Below the pieces are notes generated by a model. That model was not told the DNA's origin, ran no database searches, and saw nothing but the letters and a program-made list of their open reading frames with translations. A stretch of 64,000 nt of DNA from Isoetes taiwanensis (lineage: Eukaryota > Streptophyta > Lycopodiopsida > Isoetales > Isoetaceae). The translations under genes and the position numbers were made by a program. Of the stretch, positions 20,941-34,200 are shown in pieces (within the stretch, counting starts at the first letter, position 1; the number at the start of each line of letters is the position of its first letter). Location: assembly GCA_021234155.1 (NCBI GenBank), contig JAJEKV010000087.1, positions 1,559,409-1,623,408 of the forward strand, read 5' to 3'.

Positions 20941-20986
20941 TACACGTCAATGTTCCTTATTTTACACGTCAATGTTTCTTATTTTA
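20941..20986. repeat. 22-bp tandem duplication
   Basis: TACACGTCAATGTTCCTTAT begins at 20941 and recurs at 20963 with one change. Confidence 0.85.
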
Positions 20987-21230
20987 CCTTATTCATTGAG
21001 CCACTTTTTATATATTTCATGTCAATCGACGCGCTTATAGAGATCTGGCCAATAAAAAGCAAGAATCGCTTTTTGAAGGACGCCGTTTTATTCACCAACT
21101 AGAAACCGTGAGTAACATAAATGCAAAAGACAAAGATTATAACCCTCAAAGGACAAAACCGATCCAACTGAAAGTAATAACCACCGCTTCTATGTAAAAG
21201 AATGAATCAAGGTAAGTATGCTGACAAGAT

Positions 21231-21254
21231 TTCTTCTCTTGATCAAGAGAAGAA
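21231..21254. repeat. Perfect 24-bp palindrome
   Basis: The 12-base arm TTCTTCTCTTGA at 21231-21242 is followed directly by its own reverse complement, TCAAGAGAAGAA, with no spacer. It could form a cruciform or bind a symmetric dimeric protein. No gene is nearby. Confidence 0.85.
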
Positions 21255-22099
21255 CAATAAGCCATAACAATTTTATCTTGCCTAATCGAAGAACAACTCA
21301 TCCGGCAGATCTATGCCCTTAAAGATAAACAACCTCCTTCTTCCGTATTTCACCATAAAAGCTGCTACCAAGTATGCAGATGAAAAGCTCGCCTTGTTTG
21401 CCAAGCATCGATAGATAGCAAGCAAAATTTGCCGCTAGATCGAGACGTACAAAAAGGGTCAACAACCAAGACCATGCCAAGCCTCTCACACAAGAAAAAC
21501 AATGCTCAATACTTCAACCTTTGTCGGCATACAAAGGGCGTAGCCTCAAATCCATTATCCATTTTATGGACTAACCTCGCTGACTCAGGCATCTATGGAT
21601 CACTTGCCACCACAAAACTACTACTTGGGGTGAAGCCAAACACTATCCCATACCCATATCCAAACACTTTTCCATTGTGGCCGAGGGACTAAGATGCCAT
21701 CGGCTAGATGGAGGCAGACGTAATGCATGTAAGCAATTTGCTAATGTATATCACAAAACCGCCTCGGGCCGATATCCCCGATGGCAACCCCCATATGACT
21801 ACCTCCTAACTGCGGGACCGTAACTCGTGGGCAACAATGCAAAGAATATGATTCCGCATTACTCGTCTCCATTCAGCATAACAAGAACTTTGCCTAAATG
21901 CTTCCCATGACATGAGATGATCGTGACTCATACCAAGCTGCAATAGTATTGATACTGCATTGCTACCCATCGCCGTTGTGTTCTTTGATGAACAACCACA
22001 CTTAGAGGCACATTCTCTCGAGTGTCTCAGCTGAATCCAACGAAGATGGGAGGGACAATCAAGACATGCTCTCAGATTAATATGAAAAGAGACTCATGC

Positions 22100-22385
22100 A
22101 GTCTCAAGTCAGTAAGCAACCCTTTAGAAAGGAGAAGCATTAGGATACGGATTTATGATAAAGCAAAGCCCAAGGAAGGAGGGCTTAATGGAAGCCTTGG
22201 CGAAATGGGAGACACGCTCGAATCGATCAGCACTCAACAACCTCGTGCCGTATAAATTATCCTTACCAATGAAAATCCTCCAAATGAACTTTGATATCAT
22301 CACTCCGCTTTGGAGGTGAAAATCAACATACCAAGAATTCACCACCGCCTTAGGTCTAATGCATTTCGGCCCAAGCTGCTACCTC
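22100..22385 (-). pseudogene. Possible LINE reverse transcriptase C-terminal fragment
   Basis: The minus-strand frame ending about 22124 reads RPKAVV, YVDFHLQSG and SKFIWRIFIGKDNLYG. This resembles the motif after the L1-type RT (CxPKxxGGLGxxD, xQSxxxxxKxxWR). The GGLG element is broken. Short and decayed, so the assignment is tentative. Confidence 0.4.
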
Positions 22386-22721
22386 GGGTGACTAATCGCT
22401 TCCCAACTCATTTCCACCCCAAATAAAAGTAAGAACCGTGGACATTGCAACAACAAGGAAATGATTCTTGCAAAATCCATGTGTCCAAATTTTTGAGGTG
22501 GGTCTTCTATCTATTGCGAAGGGAATCTATGTATTATATAAGTCAACATTTGGTTATATTGATGCTTTTTTTTTTATCTTTTTCTTGACACACTATATAT
22601 TTTGTGATGTGTCAAATGGCACAATTTGAACTTTTCAAATTCTAATTTTGACACATTTTCTCGACCCAAACTGTCTTTTACACGCTCTGGCGGACAAATA
22701 TAGTCTTCGCGGACGCTAAAA

Positions 22722-22785
22722 ACCTACCTACCTACCCATCCATCCATCTGATCCATCCATCCATCCATCCACCATCCTAGAAATA
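22722..22785. repeat. CCAT/CCTA microsatellite
   Basis: Runs of CCTA followed by CCAT or TCCA tetranucleotides, partly interrupted. Confidence 0.85.
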
Positions 22786-22904
22786 TGAATCTTTGGCACA
22801 ATTTTTTGCTTCTAACATCCTTTAGGGTGTCAAATTCCCACATTGTTTGAACAAGCAACATTTCATTTGATGACAAAATAGATGGAAGGAAGGAAGAAAG
22901 GAAG

Positions 22905-23015
22905 GTTCTTTACGCCCATGAGGCCAACCGCCTATGGGACCAAAATTACATGGGTGCATTGAAGCCCGCTGCTACCCTCGATTTTAAAAAACCCCTCTTA
23001 GGAGGGAAAACCTAT
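22905..23015 (-). mobile_element. LINE A, 3' end
   Basis: Shares blocks with 50925-51020 in the same order: CGCCTATGGGACC / GGCCTATGGGACC, GAAGCC, GATTTTAAAA / GATTAAAA, then GAGGGAAAACC. The latter is the 3' end of LINE B, so this should be the 3' end of a related minus-strand LINE whose RT lies at 31.7-33.3 kb. The adjoining GGAAGGAAGG tract at 22883-22905 may be the variable tail. Confidence 0.6.
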
Positions 23016-23877
23016 TGTGAAAGCAAATGCAAACCCTCGTTGGCAGCCTATACAAATATATACATATATGAGCTACGAATTCTAAGACTGTAGGCTCAAG
23101 CGTGAGGTGAGTCCAGAGATCCAAAACCTCTCGGTGTAGGAGCCGCGATCAACCGCATGGCGTATCGAGTAGCTCGTGGCAGTATAGACCGTGCCGCCGC
23201 TCACTTTTGGCTCCCCGGAAATTAGTTCGCGACCAGTGGTTCGGCCCAGCGTAACCCGAAAATTCTCACCGGGCTTAACCCATTTGCTCCGCCGGCCGAC
23301 ACCGCGAGCCTCGGGGCGCGGTTCGGCGCGGGGTTTTCCTACCGGTTCACTACACCCTAACCCGGGTTAGCTGCGTGCTTGGCAAAAGTGCGGTAGTTAG
23401 GCCTATCGGTTCGCTGGGCTAACCCCGGGCTGGGAGTACGCGCTGCAGGCCCGCAGGTGCCGCGGTAAAGATTTACCGGTTCGCTTCAGTAACCTCGCGG
23501 GTAACGGACAGCGTGGCATGGGACGGTGGCGCGGGGCCGGCCACCCCTCGGGTTCAGGAGCACCGAGCGCCGGGCCCTCTGTACAAATCCTATCATATGG
23601 GTTTTTGCTTTTCACTTTCTGCAAGAGGATAAATTTTGGCAGGACAGATTCTATGGGAGAAGCGATTACAAAATCAATGGGCAAGGAATGGAGTCGCGGG
23701 CTAAGGCCCGTTAGCCGGTGAACCCCGGCTTGTATTTATGGTGGGCGTTATTTCATGTTCACCTGATTGTCACTAGTTCTTTGTTTGTTTTGGCTCAGAA
23801 GCCCCCACATTGGCAAAAGATCTAGTCTTAAGCATCAATAATCCCTCTAAATTTTTCCTTTATCTCAAGACAACCCT

Positions 23878-23885
23878 TATATAAA
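23878..23885 (+). promoter_or_regulatory. TATA box of an LTR-like segment
   Basis: TATATAAA in a C/T-rich setting, followed about 155 bp later by TGGAATCCTAATAATCG (from 24040), which could be a primer-binding site. Together they look like the end of an LTR, but the partner LTR was not found. Confidence 0.35.
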
Positions 23886-26289
23886 CCTTTCACGGCCCCT
23901 TGCTTTCTCGCTTACTTTGTTTTCGATTCTACTCTAAGTGAGTTTGTCCATTTCGTAGGCCCCAACCCGTCTTGAATTAGGTCTTATCCTAAACAATCCC
24001 TAACAGATTCACGCTTGAAGACTCGGTGGATCTCTGGCAGTGGAATCCTAATAATCGATTCGGCCCTCCCAACCTGGCCACTCAGGTAATCACTCAATCT
24101 GATATCTATTTCAGAAAGCGCCTACATTTATCCGCCAGAGACCATGTCTCACCCAGAGGCAGCTCTGGCCGGTATGATGAGGCCCTTGCCATTTGCCCGC
24201 AGAAGGGCCGGGATGTCCCCTGACGCGATCGCAAAGAGATTGTCGGCGGTACCCCAACTAGCACCGCCTTATCCCGCTTAGGTATGTTTTGTGTGCTTGT
24301 TAACCGTGATTTTATTTCGTGGATAGGGAATTGCCGCTGGCATTTGGTGCCCTGCGGCGCAGGCCGCCCTGTTGAGAGCGTCGGGCTCCACACCGTGGTC
24401 ACGGTGGATTTGCACAAAGACTGCGGGCTACACTTTCAGGACAAGAGTCGGCGCGCTGACTCTCGATTTCCCGTGATTGACCCGCTGTATGGAGCATGGG
24501 GCCACCATCGAGCCACCATGCAGATCAATGGTGGTCACGCATGCATTCCCGCCGAGGGGTGCAAACTCCCAGCGCACTGCGTAGAGAGTGGTGGCCGAGC
24601 GAGAGAGGGCTGCAAAACGTCGAGAAGATTCCAAAGCTGCATCGAGTGATGAGGCCGCGCCGCATATAGAGAGAGGCGAGGGAGACAAGGCGCATCAACG
24701 ACATGCGCTTACAACATGTCCTACCCCCCGAGGCGCCCTAGAAGCCTTCCCTCGGTGGCCAGACGCCATGTTTTATGAGGCCAAAGACACAAAGACAAAG
24801 GGAAGCGCCAGAGGATGCAGCCCTATCATGAAGGTCGCATTAGAGTCGAAGCAGGCAATGTGGCGCTCAGCCAGAAGACTGACCGCACATGCTAAGTGCT
24901 TCAATGACCGCCATTGCACGCAGGATCGGCCGCCACGTGGCCCATGAGGGAGGGGAGCCGTTAGCCGAAGCTCCACAGATACGGGCATCTCAGCCCAGGC
25001 TACGATGGGGAGACATCTTGCCTCAGCTTCTTTGGATAGTGAGCATCCACACTCCAACTGATCCCCTCCTTCAGCCCCTGAGTAGAAGTGACTTTGCAGG
25101 CCTACGTGAAGAGTTCCAAATGTGGTAGGACCAGGTCAGATCCAGCCCCCACTATGAGACATGTCCGTCGGCCGACCAGACATGGCCACCCTCCTTCCAT
25201 ATCAAGGCTGGGTGACAGCCGGACCTGCTTTAGGGGTCGCCAGTCCTCGATGATATCATGAGGACGCGTATGGCGTGCACGCATGGCACACACCTGATTC
25301 TCGCCATTCACCGACGCAATGTCGAGGGCGGTGGAGGCATGGATAAGAGACCAGCACGTTTTTCATGTACCACTGAGAGCGTCCGACAGCACACCATCCG
25401 AGCTACCCGTGTGTGTACCCATTCGAGGATGGTCTCAGCCCCCACGACGGCTCTGGGCACAGCTCCCGGTAGCACTTACAGATCCCGCTAGGTTACATCT
25501 TCGGGCCCCTTTTCCGAAGAGGTTAGGTGTCACGCGACTTTTACGCCAGACACCCAACACCTGCCATGGCTGGCAGCAGTGGCGCCGTGATGGTGCGGCG
25601 ACTGGAGCATTGCAAGAGGGCGCTTGGGCCAGCATGCATAACTAACATCTGACCTCGAGGCGCATGCCTTGATGGATGCGGGGAGTGAGGGGCACATTCG
25701 AAGTGTTGATGAGGTACGCGTCGGGTTTATGTTTAGTTTGTATGGATCGACGAAATCTCGAATTAATCGATGTGCTTGTATGTAGCGCGGTTAAGTACAG
25801 ATGCTTGAGAGGTTGAGCCGTGAGCCGTTGATGATAGACCCCCTCAAGCATTATCACTCTACTCACTAGTCGGTGTCAGAAACGCGTCCTCCCGAGGAGT
25901 GCGCCTCCCACCTTCTTCCCACAGCATCCCGACCGGGTGCACTACCGCCCGTGCTCCGCCCATCGCCAAGGTAAGTACTGACTTTTTGCTTACTTTCACT
26001 CCCGAAAAATCCTCAATAAGGGAAGCTTAAAGTCATACATCTTTATGCAGTGGTCATTGGATGCTTGTTGCTCATCGCATCCGGCCGACGGCGCATCTCG
26101 CCTAGGCCTCAGAGATGACGCATCACGCGCCGGTGGTACTTCAACAACATGCCTTTCACGCACGGGTTTCGAGTACGCGATTAACTACCCGCCATTGCGG
26201 AGTGTTTCTAGTTCCTCGCGCCTAATCGCGTTCTACCAGTGATCCGACCTCGGCACTCTCTTTGTAGCGCTACCGCTGGGTCTTCGAAA

Positions 26290-26330
26290 TAATGGGGGCA
26301 CCAAATGTTACATCCCCATGGGGTGCGGCT
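26290..26330 (+). other. Purine tract and LTR start (candidate)
   Basis: AATAATGGGGGCACCAAA is followed directly by TGTTACATCCCCATGGGG starting at 26306, the arrangement expected for a polypurine tract and the start of a 3' LTR of a gypsy-type element. Confidence 0.4.
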
Positions 26331-27197
26331 CCTCAAATGTGCGTTCGTGATTGTGCCCCGCCGCAGTCGACAACAATACCTGCGGGTATGCACATTGAAA
26401 CATCATGCGCCTACCCTCGTAGCGAGATTTAAAACCTCGGACTCTGAGCATCGTATATACCGATAAGTCAGTCGGGTAATAACGGCGGGCTTAGCGCGCA
26501 TCGCTTAGGGAGTGAGTGGCCCGTAGTAGCTCCAAACCGCTTATTGTAGGGTGTAATCGTAAATACCAACAGAGACTCCGCGGTCACCGTTAGTGTTGTT
26601 TGGGATCTATCTTAGCTAGAAGCTTTCTCCGTAGAATCATGTAATCATGTATTATGTAATATTGCGCGCAACATTATTTATGTGATAATGCTATGAGTGT
26701 TGGCATATCACTTATCGTGGTGGCCTCTCATTCGCGGCGAGGTCGTAGGGCGGTTCCTCGCCAGCGGCCGTGGCCTTGCACGCCATCTCAGGACTCACCG
26801 CGGGGTATGTTCTTGCTGTCTATCGCACCGCTTATGAAAGACGCGGAGAACCGGGGCCGGGCCAAGGCTCTATAGAATCAGATCTCCGCCTGGGCGTAAC
26901 CTGGATATAATTTCACTTTTACCCCCGCCGCAGCATGAGCATTTTGCATGCGGCTTGCACAAGCCTGACGCTCGCCATGAGCAACGTATCCCATTGTTGT
27001 AGTACGCATGAGGACGCTTCACGCTGCTCGTCAGGCGCGCGGTCAGCGAGGCATGGGCGGAATAGAATTGTCTGGCTGGGAAATAGCTCATTGTACAATG
27101 CGGTGGTCACTGTAAGGAAATAGTCTCCGCTTATGAGATGTTTGCACAATGTTATGAGGCATGGCAAATGCGAATATCGCATCTCATATGCCGAAAG

Positions 27198-27430
27198 TGT
27201 AACGCCCCTCCCGCTGGATCGGGTTAGCCATAGATAACCCGACGTCTCACAGTGATCTTCCAACCGGATGGCGCTAGTTATCGCACATTGATACTGGAGT
27301 GAGTACCAGTATAAGTTCTTGGGATATGAGCTGCTGCTATAAAGGCCCAAACTCGGGCCGCATGGAAAAGAGAGGTTACACACGCCAACACACAGAGAGA
27401 GCTACACCCTTTTAAAATTCTGCTACTCAA
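27198..27430 (+). mobile_element. LTR-like start with TATA box
   Basis: TGTAACGCCCCTCCCG at 27198 is a classic plant gypsy LTR beginning. TATAAA follows at 27338-27343, with an ACACACGCC leader. The end of this LTR and its relation to the start at 26306 are unclear. Confidence 0.4.
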
Positions 27431-30400
27431 GACTCCATCTTTCTTCTCGCGACCGAAGTCAGATTGTGCCTCCTACTGCACGCCCCACAGTCCGAAACCA
27501 CACAATAAGATGAGACACTAGTGTGTACATCCTTATATTGACTTTGCACCGCAAGGTTTGAGTCTTCAAACTTTCCAAAGGTGATTCCAATGAAGTTTGT
27601 TGTGTCGACGCTGGCGCGGTTGAACATCCGCTTTGTGTTCCCCATTTACCATCCCACGCCGCCCCATTCAACCGCTGTGATTCAAGTACCTACATCAAGC
27701 AACAATGTGTTTGCCACAAGAGTTTGATGATACCACTAATCTAATGCCCGCGACTCACTCCTTGATGATGTGGTTTTGTCCTCAGAGAAGCTGGAAATTG
27801 TGCCGCTACTGGCATTGTAGGCGCGCGGTATTTGGCTCGCCATCAACTTCATGTACCGCAAGGCTTTCACGCCTTTTCTTAGCATTCCTGCCAGCGCAAA
27901 TGCATACTTTTGCCACAAAGACGCCAGATGGAACCAACATGCAAGAACATTGCCTCGCGAACTATTTGCAAAACCTAGGCTATTGTTACCAATGTGTTGA
28001 TACAATCAATGCATCGTCGCGATACTCGGCCGCCATCTTCTCCTAACAATAAATGGCTCCGACAACCCTATGGATAGCCCGCCTCTCTCACAGCCTCGCC
28101 CATGTCGTACGGGTGATTGACTCGGCCCCGATTGTACCATTCATCAAGACAGCGGCGCTTATCTTCGTGGCATGTCGTTGGTGCTCCTCGGTTTGGCCCA
28201 CGCCGTAGAGTACAAAACACTGTACCTACCGGCCCCCTAATCGGTACAACCCGCCCGCATAGGGAAAACTTCCGCGATTTGTGGCTGTATAAGTTGAATC
28301 CATGGTCTAACCACCGCCGCGCCCATTCACAAAGACCTTCAACATCCCCGTCATCTTGATGACTAGGATCCGGTTGGTCGCCCCAACGCTCTAAGAAGAT
28401 GCGGATTCCGTGGCCGTGAAAATCACCTTCCTGAGGCTTTCCATCAAGCTAATCCCGGCCTCAGGCTTCCCAAATTGCACTCCAAACTCCCCCGCCACGA
28501 AAAGTAAATGTGGATAGATAAAATGATAAAATATTTACTGCATATCCGCACGACAAAGTTGAGCGAACTTCAAATTCATTACTATTCCAAAACTAAGCAT
28601 TCTCTTTAAATCTACAACAACATCACTGCTCCATAGTAAAAAGAATTTTCAAAGGAGTTTACCGAGTATTCTCTCGCCGGTAGGCCAATTGCCACACATC
28701 CTCCCGCTACTTAACGGAAGCTTTATGACTCTTCAACTGGCTTACCGTCGCATGAGTTTAGGTCCCCGTTCTTGCGATGTCCCACGCAAAGACGGGTCAT
28801 TCCAATACTTCTAAGCTCTAGTGCGACAAACAAGAAGGAGTTCGTGGATGCACCTGCGATGGACCACCTTCCGCATTGGTGAAAGGATCATGGTTAAAGG
28901 TGTTCGTGCTAACGTGATATCCGCGTAACTATTTCCATTATCTTTCACCGTCCGCTAAAACGTAAACAAGCAACCTTCTCGGGGACTGCCCGATGGTTTA
29001 TCCCCCTTCGGTCCTCTCCGCGGTTGCCTCCATCGGTGGCGGTGCATAGTCATCTCAATCTCGCCTTCGCCGCCTCGACACGCTAGATGTCCATGGACCA
29101 AACGACACGTATGAGTGGGTTTGAAGCTCAATCACCCTTTGCTCGAGGAGGCCCACGCGGTCTCCTCCGCCGTAGTTGAAGTCGTTGTCCTTCATGGTGC
29201 CATCACTTTGCACGCGGCACACTTCCATGCATGCGCTATGTATTCTCTGCGGGATGCCATGGCCGTTGCACTCACCTCCCATTTCTCAAATCTTTTCAAA
29301 CGTGGCAAAGGGGGACCGTATGGGTGCTTCCATTCAAGTGGGCCCATGGCAACCAATCGGGCTCCAAAAACTCCACCGCAAGGACTAACTTATGAGGCTC
29401 CTGCTACGGCATAACCGTACCGTGGAGTCATCGCCAACCGCAAACCCTCACAATATGCCCCATCTGCGACATCAACCCGACATGGTGCTCGATGGTGCCT
29501 CCGCCAGCGACCTGGGGCAAGAGGGGATCACAGCACTTATTTTCCCCTGACGGGTGGGGAACATAGTGTTCCTCAGAGGGCACACCACAACCCATACTAC
29601 GTACCTCGCTGAGGGCATAACCACTCGGAGGGCAACACGGTTATTGAACCTGGGTCCCGCAGACACCGCCACTTCATGTACAAGCAGCTTCAAATTTTGG
29701 TCGGAGTAACTGTGGAGCATCCCTGACCAGGCGGGTTCCACCCGGCCGCCTACATTATCCCTGTCCTCCTCCGACATTGTGTCATCCTCGGAAGTCATGA
29801 AAGTGTCATAATTATCATCATTTTCATTCACATCTCACTCATCGAAGTCGCCGTGACTACCTCCTTATTTGTATAACTCCGCTACCGCTTCTAGCACCTA
29901 CTTCCATCTCGACAGATATTCTCGAGGTACAAATAACATGAAATACGTAAGCCTTTAGTACAAAACCTATAGATACATTGGGGTCTTGACAAACACAAAT
30001 ATGAAATATAAAGCAACACATTATACTACTTGCTTTCCCATTCATAAAAAAATATTATACATTGTTTTTTGTCCATTCGAGGATTCTGGACACTGATGCA
30101 ACGACTTGCATCATTATTCCATCCAACACATTGTTTCATCTCATTTGCCTCGTGAGCCATTTTCGGCCAAATGCTCTCGCAGTGGAACGCCTTCTAACGC
30201 TAAAGTTAATCAGAGCCCTTTCACTATCAAAGGTAACGACGCAAGAAAGGAGCCAGAGGAGTAGGGGATTGATGCCCTTAGAGAGGAGAGGAGGAGGAGG
30301 AAGGGGATGCCGGAGATGTCCCCGAGGAAGAGGAGGAGGAGCATTACTGCTAGAAGGGACACAACGCATGAAGACGTCTTCAATCAAGGACTATTGTAAC

Positions 30401-31230
30401 AAGATGGGCAAGAAGAATGGCAAATGCTTTTCCACGTAAAATGACAATATCAAGCAATTTCCCCTCGCCATTTTTAGAATAAAAACATTTTAACAAAATA
30501 TGGACTGTAACAAGAAAAATTCGCTCACCAAGCCGGATAGAAACTCACTTGAGCCGGGATAGACGCTTGCCGCTGAGATTGGTTTCAAGATCGCCGACTT
30601 GAATCCAGCCACCGCTTCACATACAAACCTGCTTCACCGGCGTATGAATATACCGGTGACGTTTACACTGAAGCCTATAGATTCCTTTCGCTTTTGCAAA
30701 GACCGAAAGTTGGGATTCAAAGAAGACCAAAGTTGATTTCCACCAAACGGTCGCACGTAGTCTCTCGATTCACTGGCTTAACCCGGGCAGGGTGCCTGTG
30801 TACTCGCCACCGAAGTTGCGCATAATGGGTTGTCAGACGGCTCGCGCACTCCCGTGATCGGCCTCCACAACCCGGGTGGCCAGCGCCCCGCCAAATGCGT
30901 ACCGCCATAATGGGGCCGGGCCGTGAGAGGCCCCGCCACCCGTGATTCGGCCGGCCAAACCCGTAGGGTGCGGTCAGTATTTCATCGCAGTGGCCCCGCA
31001 GAGTGTCCGCAGACGCACTATGGTTAGGGGTCTGCCACAACCGCAGCAATGCCAACTAAGCCAGCCGCCCCTCGCCACCAAGATCTTCGGTTCGGCCTCG
31101 TGTTAATCACCTGCCCGCTTAGGCGAGACTTCGGTTCAAGGACCTAATTTGGCCGCTCAACTTCGCTGTAGTTGGCCTGGCACCGCCGTGCCGCACTACA
31201 GAATGTAGCTTAGCCCGACCGACTATAGCT

Positions 31231-34200
31231 GGATAGCTCGAAGGCATGGTTTATCCTCACAACAACCCCAACAGTAACACCGCATACAAAGCCTGTCCCC
31301 GGGCGGCCTCCAACCACCGAATTGGCCTCGCCGAATGGTGGGCCCTCGCTCGAGTGAGCGATAATCCCGCGCCATATGGGCAACCGAGAATCCAGTGGTC
31401 GCGGCCTCTAAACCGCAGTGGGGTTTATGTGCCGTTTGTAGTGTGCTACCTTTACTCGCTTCCAGCATGGTGGTCCTGCAGAGCTTCCCCTGTGTGAAAC
31501 AAGAGTCCAAGTACCCTCAGCCCTTATCCCGCCGGCGCGCCTCAGTACCCGGACGCTAATTCCATGTGCGCTCTATGCCCAAAGGCGCCCACTCGGGCTC
31601 TCTTGTCCTTCCAACATGCCTCGAAGTCGCTGGAGCCCCGGCCCCACACCTCTCGGTGGCCCCTGGGCCATACAGCTCGCCTCGCGGACTATTGTTTGCA
31701 TTGGCGCATAGCTACTTCCAACCTCGCTGGCCACCCGGCGGTGGTCGGATGCATCCCAATACATTGAGGATCGAATTCCACCCTGCGGTTCTTGTAGCCG
31801 GTGTGACCTCTACCATCCCGCCGTAAGTGAGCCGAGGTGTCGGATGACGGGAGGAGGATATGAGGACCACCTTAGTCTTGGCCGTGCTGACCCGCAAGAT
31901 GTCCGCCGCCTCGCGTAATGTGTCCGTATATCTTTAGGTGTGCTCGCGATTCTCCTCGTGTATGGGCTAAGAGGCTACATCATCTCCGCATAGATGGACC
32001 GCCGGATGACTCCGTGCAAGAGCTGTATACCATCCCCATTGGCAAATAGCCAAGTCCTAACCGGGTCAATGTAAAGTCCAAAGAGTGTGGGGCAGAGACA
32101 ACCTGTTTAACTCCAATGCTACCGCAATGATACCCTTCCCGCTGCACGCTGCAGCATATGTAGCCTCGTGATACCAGACACCGCGCTCAAGTAGATCCAT
32201 AGGAGCCCCTAAATGGTGCAATCTCGCCCACAACTTTTCCCCGGATCAGGTCGGTAAAGCCTTTAAAGTCTTACAAAACAAAGAAGATCGTCCTCCCGAC
32301 TTCGCTCGCCGGCCCCATCGTGGTCCCGAGTGTGAAGATGTGATCAATGGTTGAATGTCGGGGTCAAGCTCGCCTCGATAAGTGCCCCCGACTTCCACCG
32401 CCGCCTATCCGTTACCGCCGAGAATGCTCAAGGCACAAATTGCAAATATCATCAATCAATTTCATGACGGTGTCCATCACCGACAAAGGTGGGTCCCCGC
32501 CTTTGTAGATCTAACAACCCGCTGTGGTCCATAGCGACCTGAAAACCCTCTTGCAGCGCCTATTGAACAAGTGTACGCATCAGCACCAGGCCGTTCCTGC
32601 CCATTTTGAGCAACTCGGCCATAGCCATCCAGTTCCGCCACTTCCCATTAGCCGTGCTTGAAATATGTAATATGTTAAGTGAGTGAACATCCGTCCGCGG
32701 TTCCCGAGATCATAGCTGTTGCGGTGTACTACTTCCCACGAACGGGCAGATGTCTCGTAGGGTCACCGCGGCTGGTCACAGTACCCTACCGTAAGCTTCG
32801 GGTGGGCGCCCAAGAGGGCCTAATATTTCTCCCCTCGGTGCTCTTGCCGTGCACCTTGCCTTTGTTTCGGGAAGGCACCTGCGAATGGCCGGTGGCCTGA
32901 GCTCGCCGGGTCCGATCCACTTCATGAGATCTTCGCGCTCCTTTACACTCAAAGATCAAACCATCTCGCTACTGGAAGGTTGGGCGGCCCTCGACCGCAT
33001 GGGGAGGTCTCCCAAAGCATCCTGGCTCGCCGCCCAGGAACTCATCCAAATTGGCCGGTTTGTCGCGCCTCCCAGCCAGGCTCAAGCAGAATCGTTTGAG
33101 GGCTTCAAGGAAGCATGTCAACAACCTCCCGCCTCAGCCATAATCCAAGCGAACCGAAGTCGGGTAAGGCATCGCTACCGGGGCTTCATAGCGCCTGGCC
33201 AGCCAGCCGCCACATAGAGTGGAGGTGATCTCAGTCGGCCTTCGGCCCGACCGTCTCGTGTTGATATGAAAACGGCCGACAAGCGGTGTACATCCTACGC
33301 AGCCCACTATGACATAATCCACGCATCAGTTCCGGCCGCGGATTGTCCCCGCTTCCCAAGTGTACCCGCGGGAAGAGGGCCATTGTGGCGCCATCGCGAT
33401 ATGAGCAGTGCCAAAGATACCGCACTCGTGAGCAATTGTTCCGCCAGCCGCAGTGACTGATCAATATTCGAAGGCCAAAGGTGTACTCCAGCTCAAGGAA
33501 AGACGCAAATCAGCAAAGACGCCATCCGCTAGGGTCCAAATGCCCGCGATGGCCTCGCTCCACCTCCCTGGGTTCTGCCGCGATTGAAGTCTCCCAAGGA
33601 GCATAACTTCATCCACAGGTCAGCCAGATGTCATCATATAGATCGACATACGGAACTCTGCCCACCTTCTAAAAATGCTGAGTAGAAGTGTACCCCTCTC
33701 AAGATGGGGAAAGTAGCAAGCGCCTAGGAAGAGAGGATTCCCGGGCCGTGGTGGTGCAACCCGATCCACAAGTAGCGTTATACCGCCGGTCTCTCGGAGG
33801 GAAACCAAATGTGCCAAGGCTACCCTATAGCGTGCAACCCCACCGCGTTCCACGCCTTCTCCGCATTAAACCATTAACACCTAAAAATGTCAACGTATCC
33901 CCGGCAGACGTGCAGCCTCGCGGGTCTGGTATTCCTACGTTCCATGAGAAGATGAGGTCCATGTGTCCACAGCCAGCCATCGAATTGAGGTTATCACCCT
34001 TCCGCCATGGGAAACCCGGCCAGCCTGCACCACCAATCTCGAGGTTATCACTCCTATTGAGCGCTAGCTGGAGCAGCATCACAAGGTATGGGCGATTTCG
34101 ACAAAGGCGAGGCAGCAGGCGATTTGGTCGAGCGGGAGTGCATCGAAGCCGAGGGGCAGAGCTGCGGAGGGTCGACGCAGAGGTGCCAGGTATCATTTGT

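Larger units (their letters stand above)
20233..22099. other. Region without recognised gene, 1.9 kb
   Basis: Only short open frames. It contains a small tandem duplication and a perfect palindrome, listed separately. The right part may belong to the LINE fragment that starts at about 22.1 kb. Confidence 0.4.
23016..31230. other. GC-rich composite insert, LTR-like landmarks, no readable genes
   Basis: About 8.2 kb, clearly richer in GC and CpG than most of the window outside the LINEs, separating the LINE A 3' end from the LINE A RT part. Open frames reach 154 codons (minus, 26919-27383) but no family is recognised. It contains LTR-like landmarks (TATA boxes, TGTAACGCCCC and TGTTACATCCCC starts, a purine tract), listed separately. 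The simplest reading is one or more old LTR elements inserted into the LINE. An acidic minus-strand peptide near 29750-29830 (NENDDNYD, then EEDRDN) may come from a transposase N-terminus, but nothing confirms it. Confidence 0.4.

Noticed and set aside
30136-30439. Arg/Gly-rich protein (GGGGRGCRRCPRGRGGGA)
   Set aside because: Translation of a GGA-repeat-like DNA tract; low complexity, no domain.
32849-33217. 122-codon plus-strand gene
   Set aside because: It lies antisense within the LINE A reverse transcriptase region and has no recognised domain.
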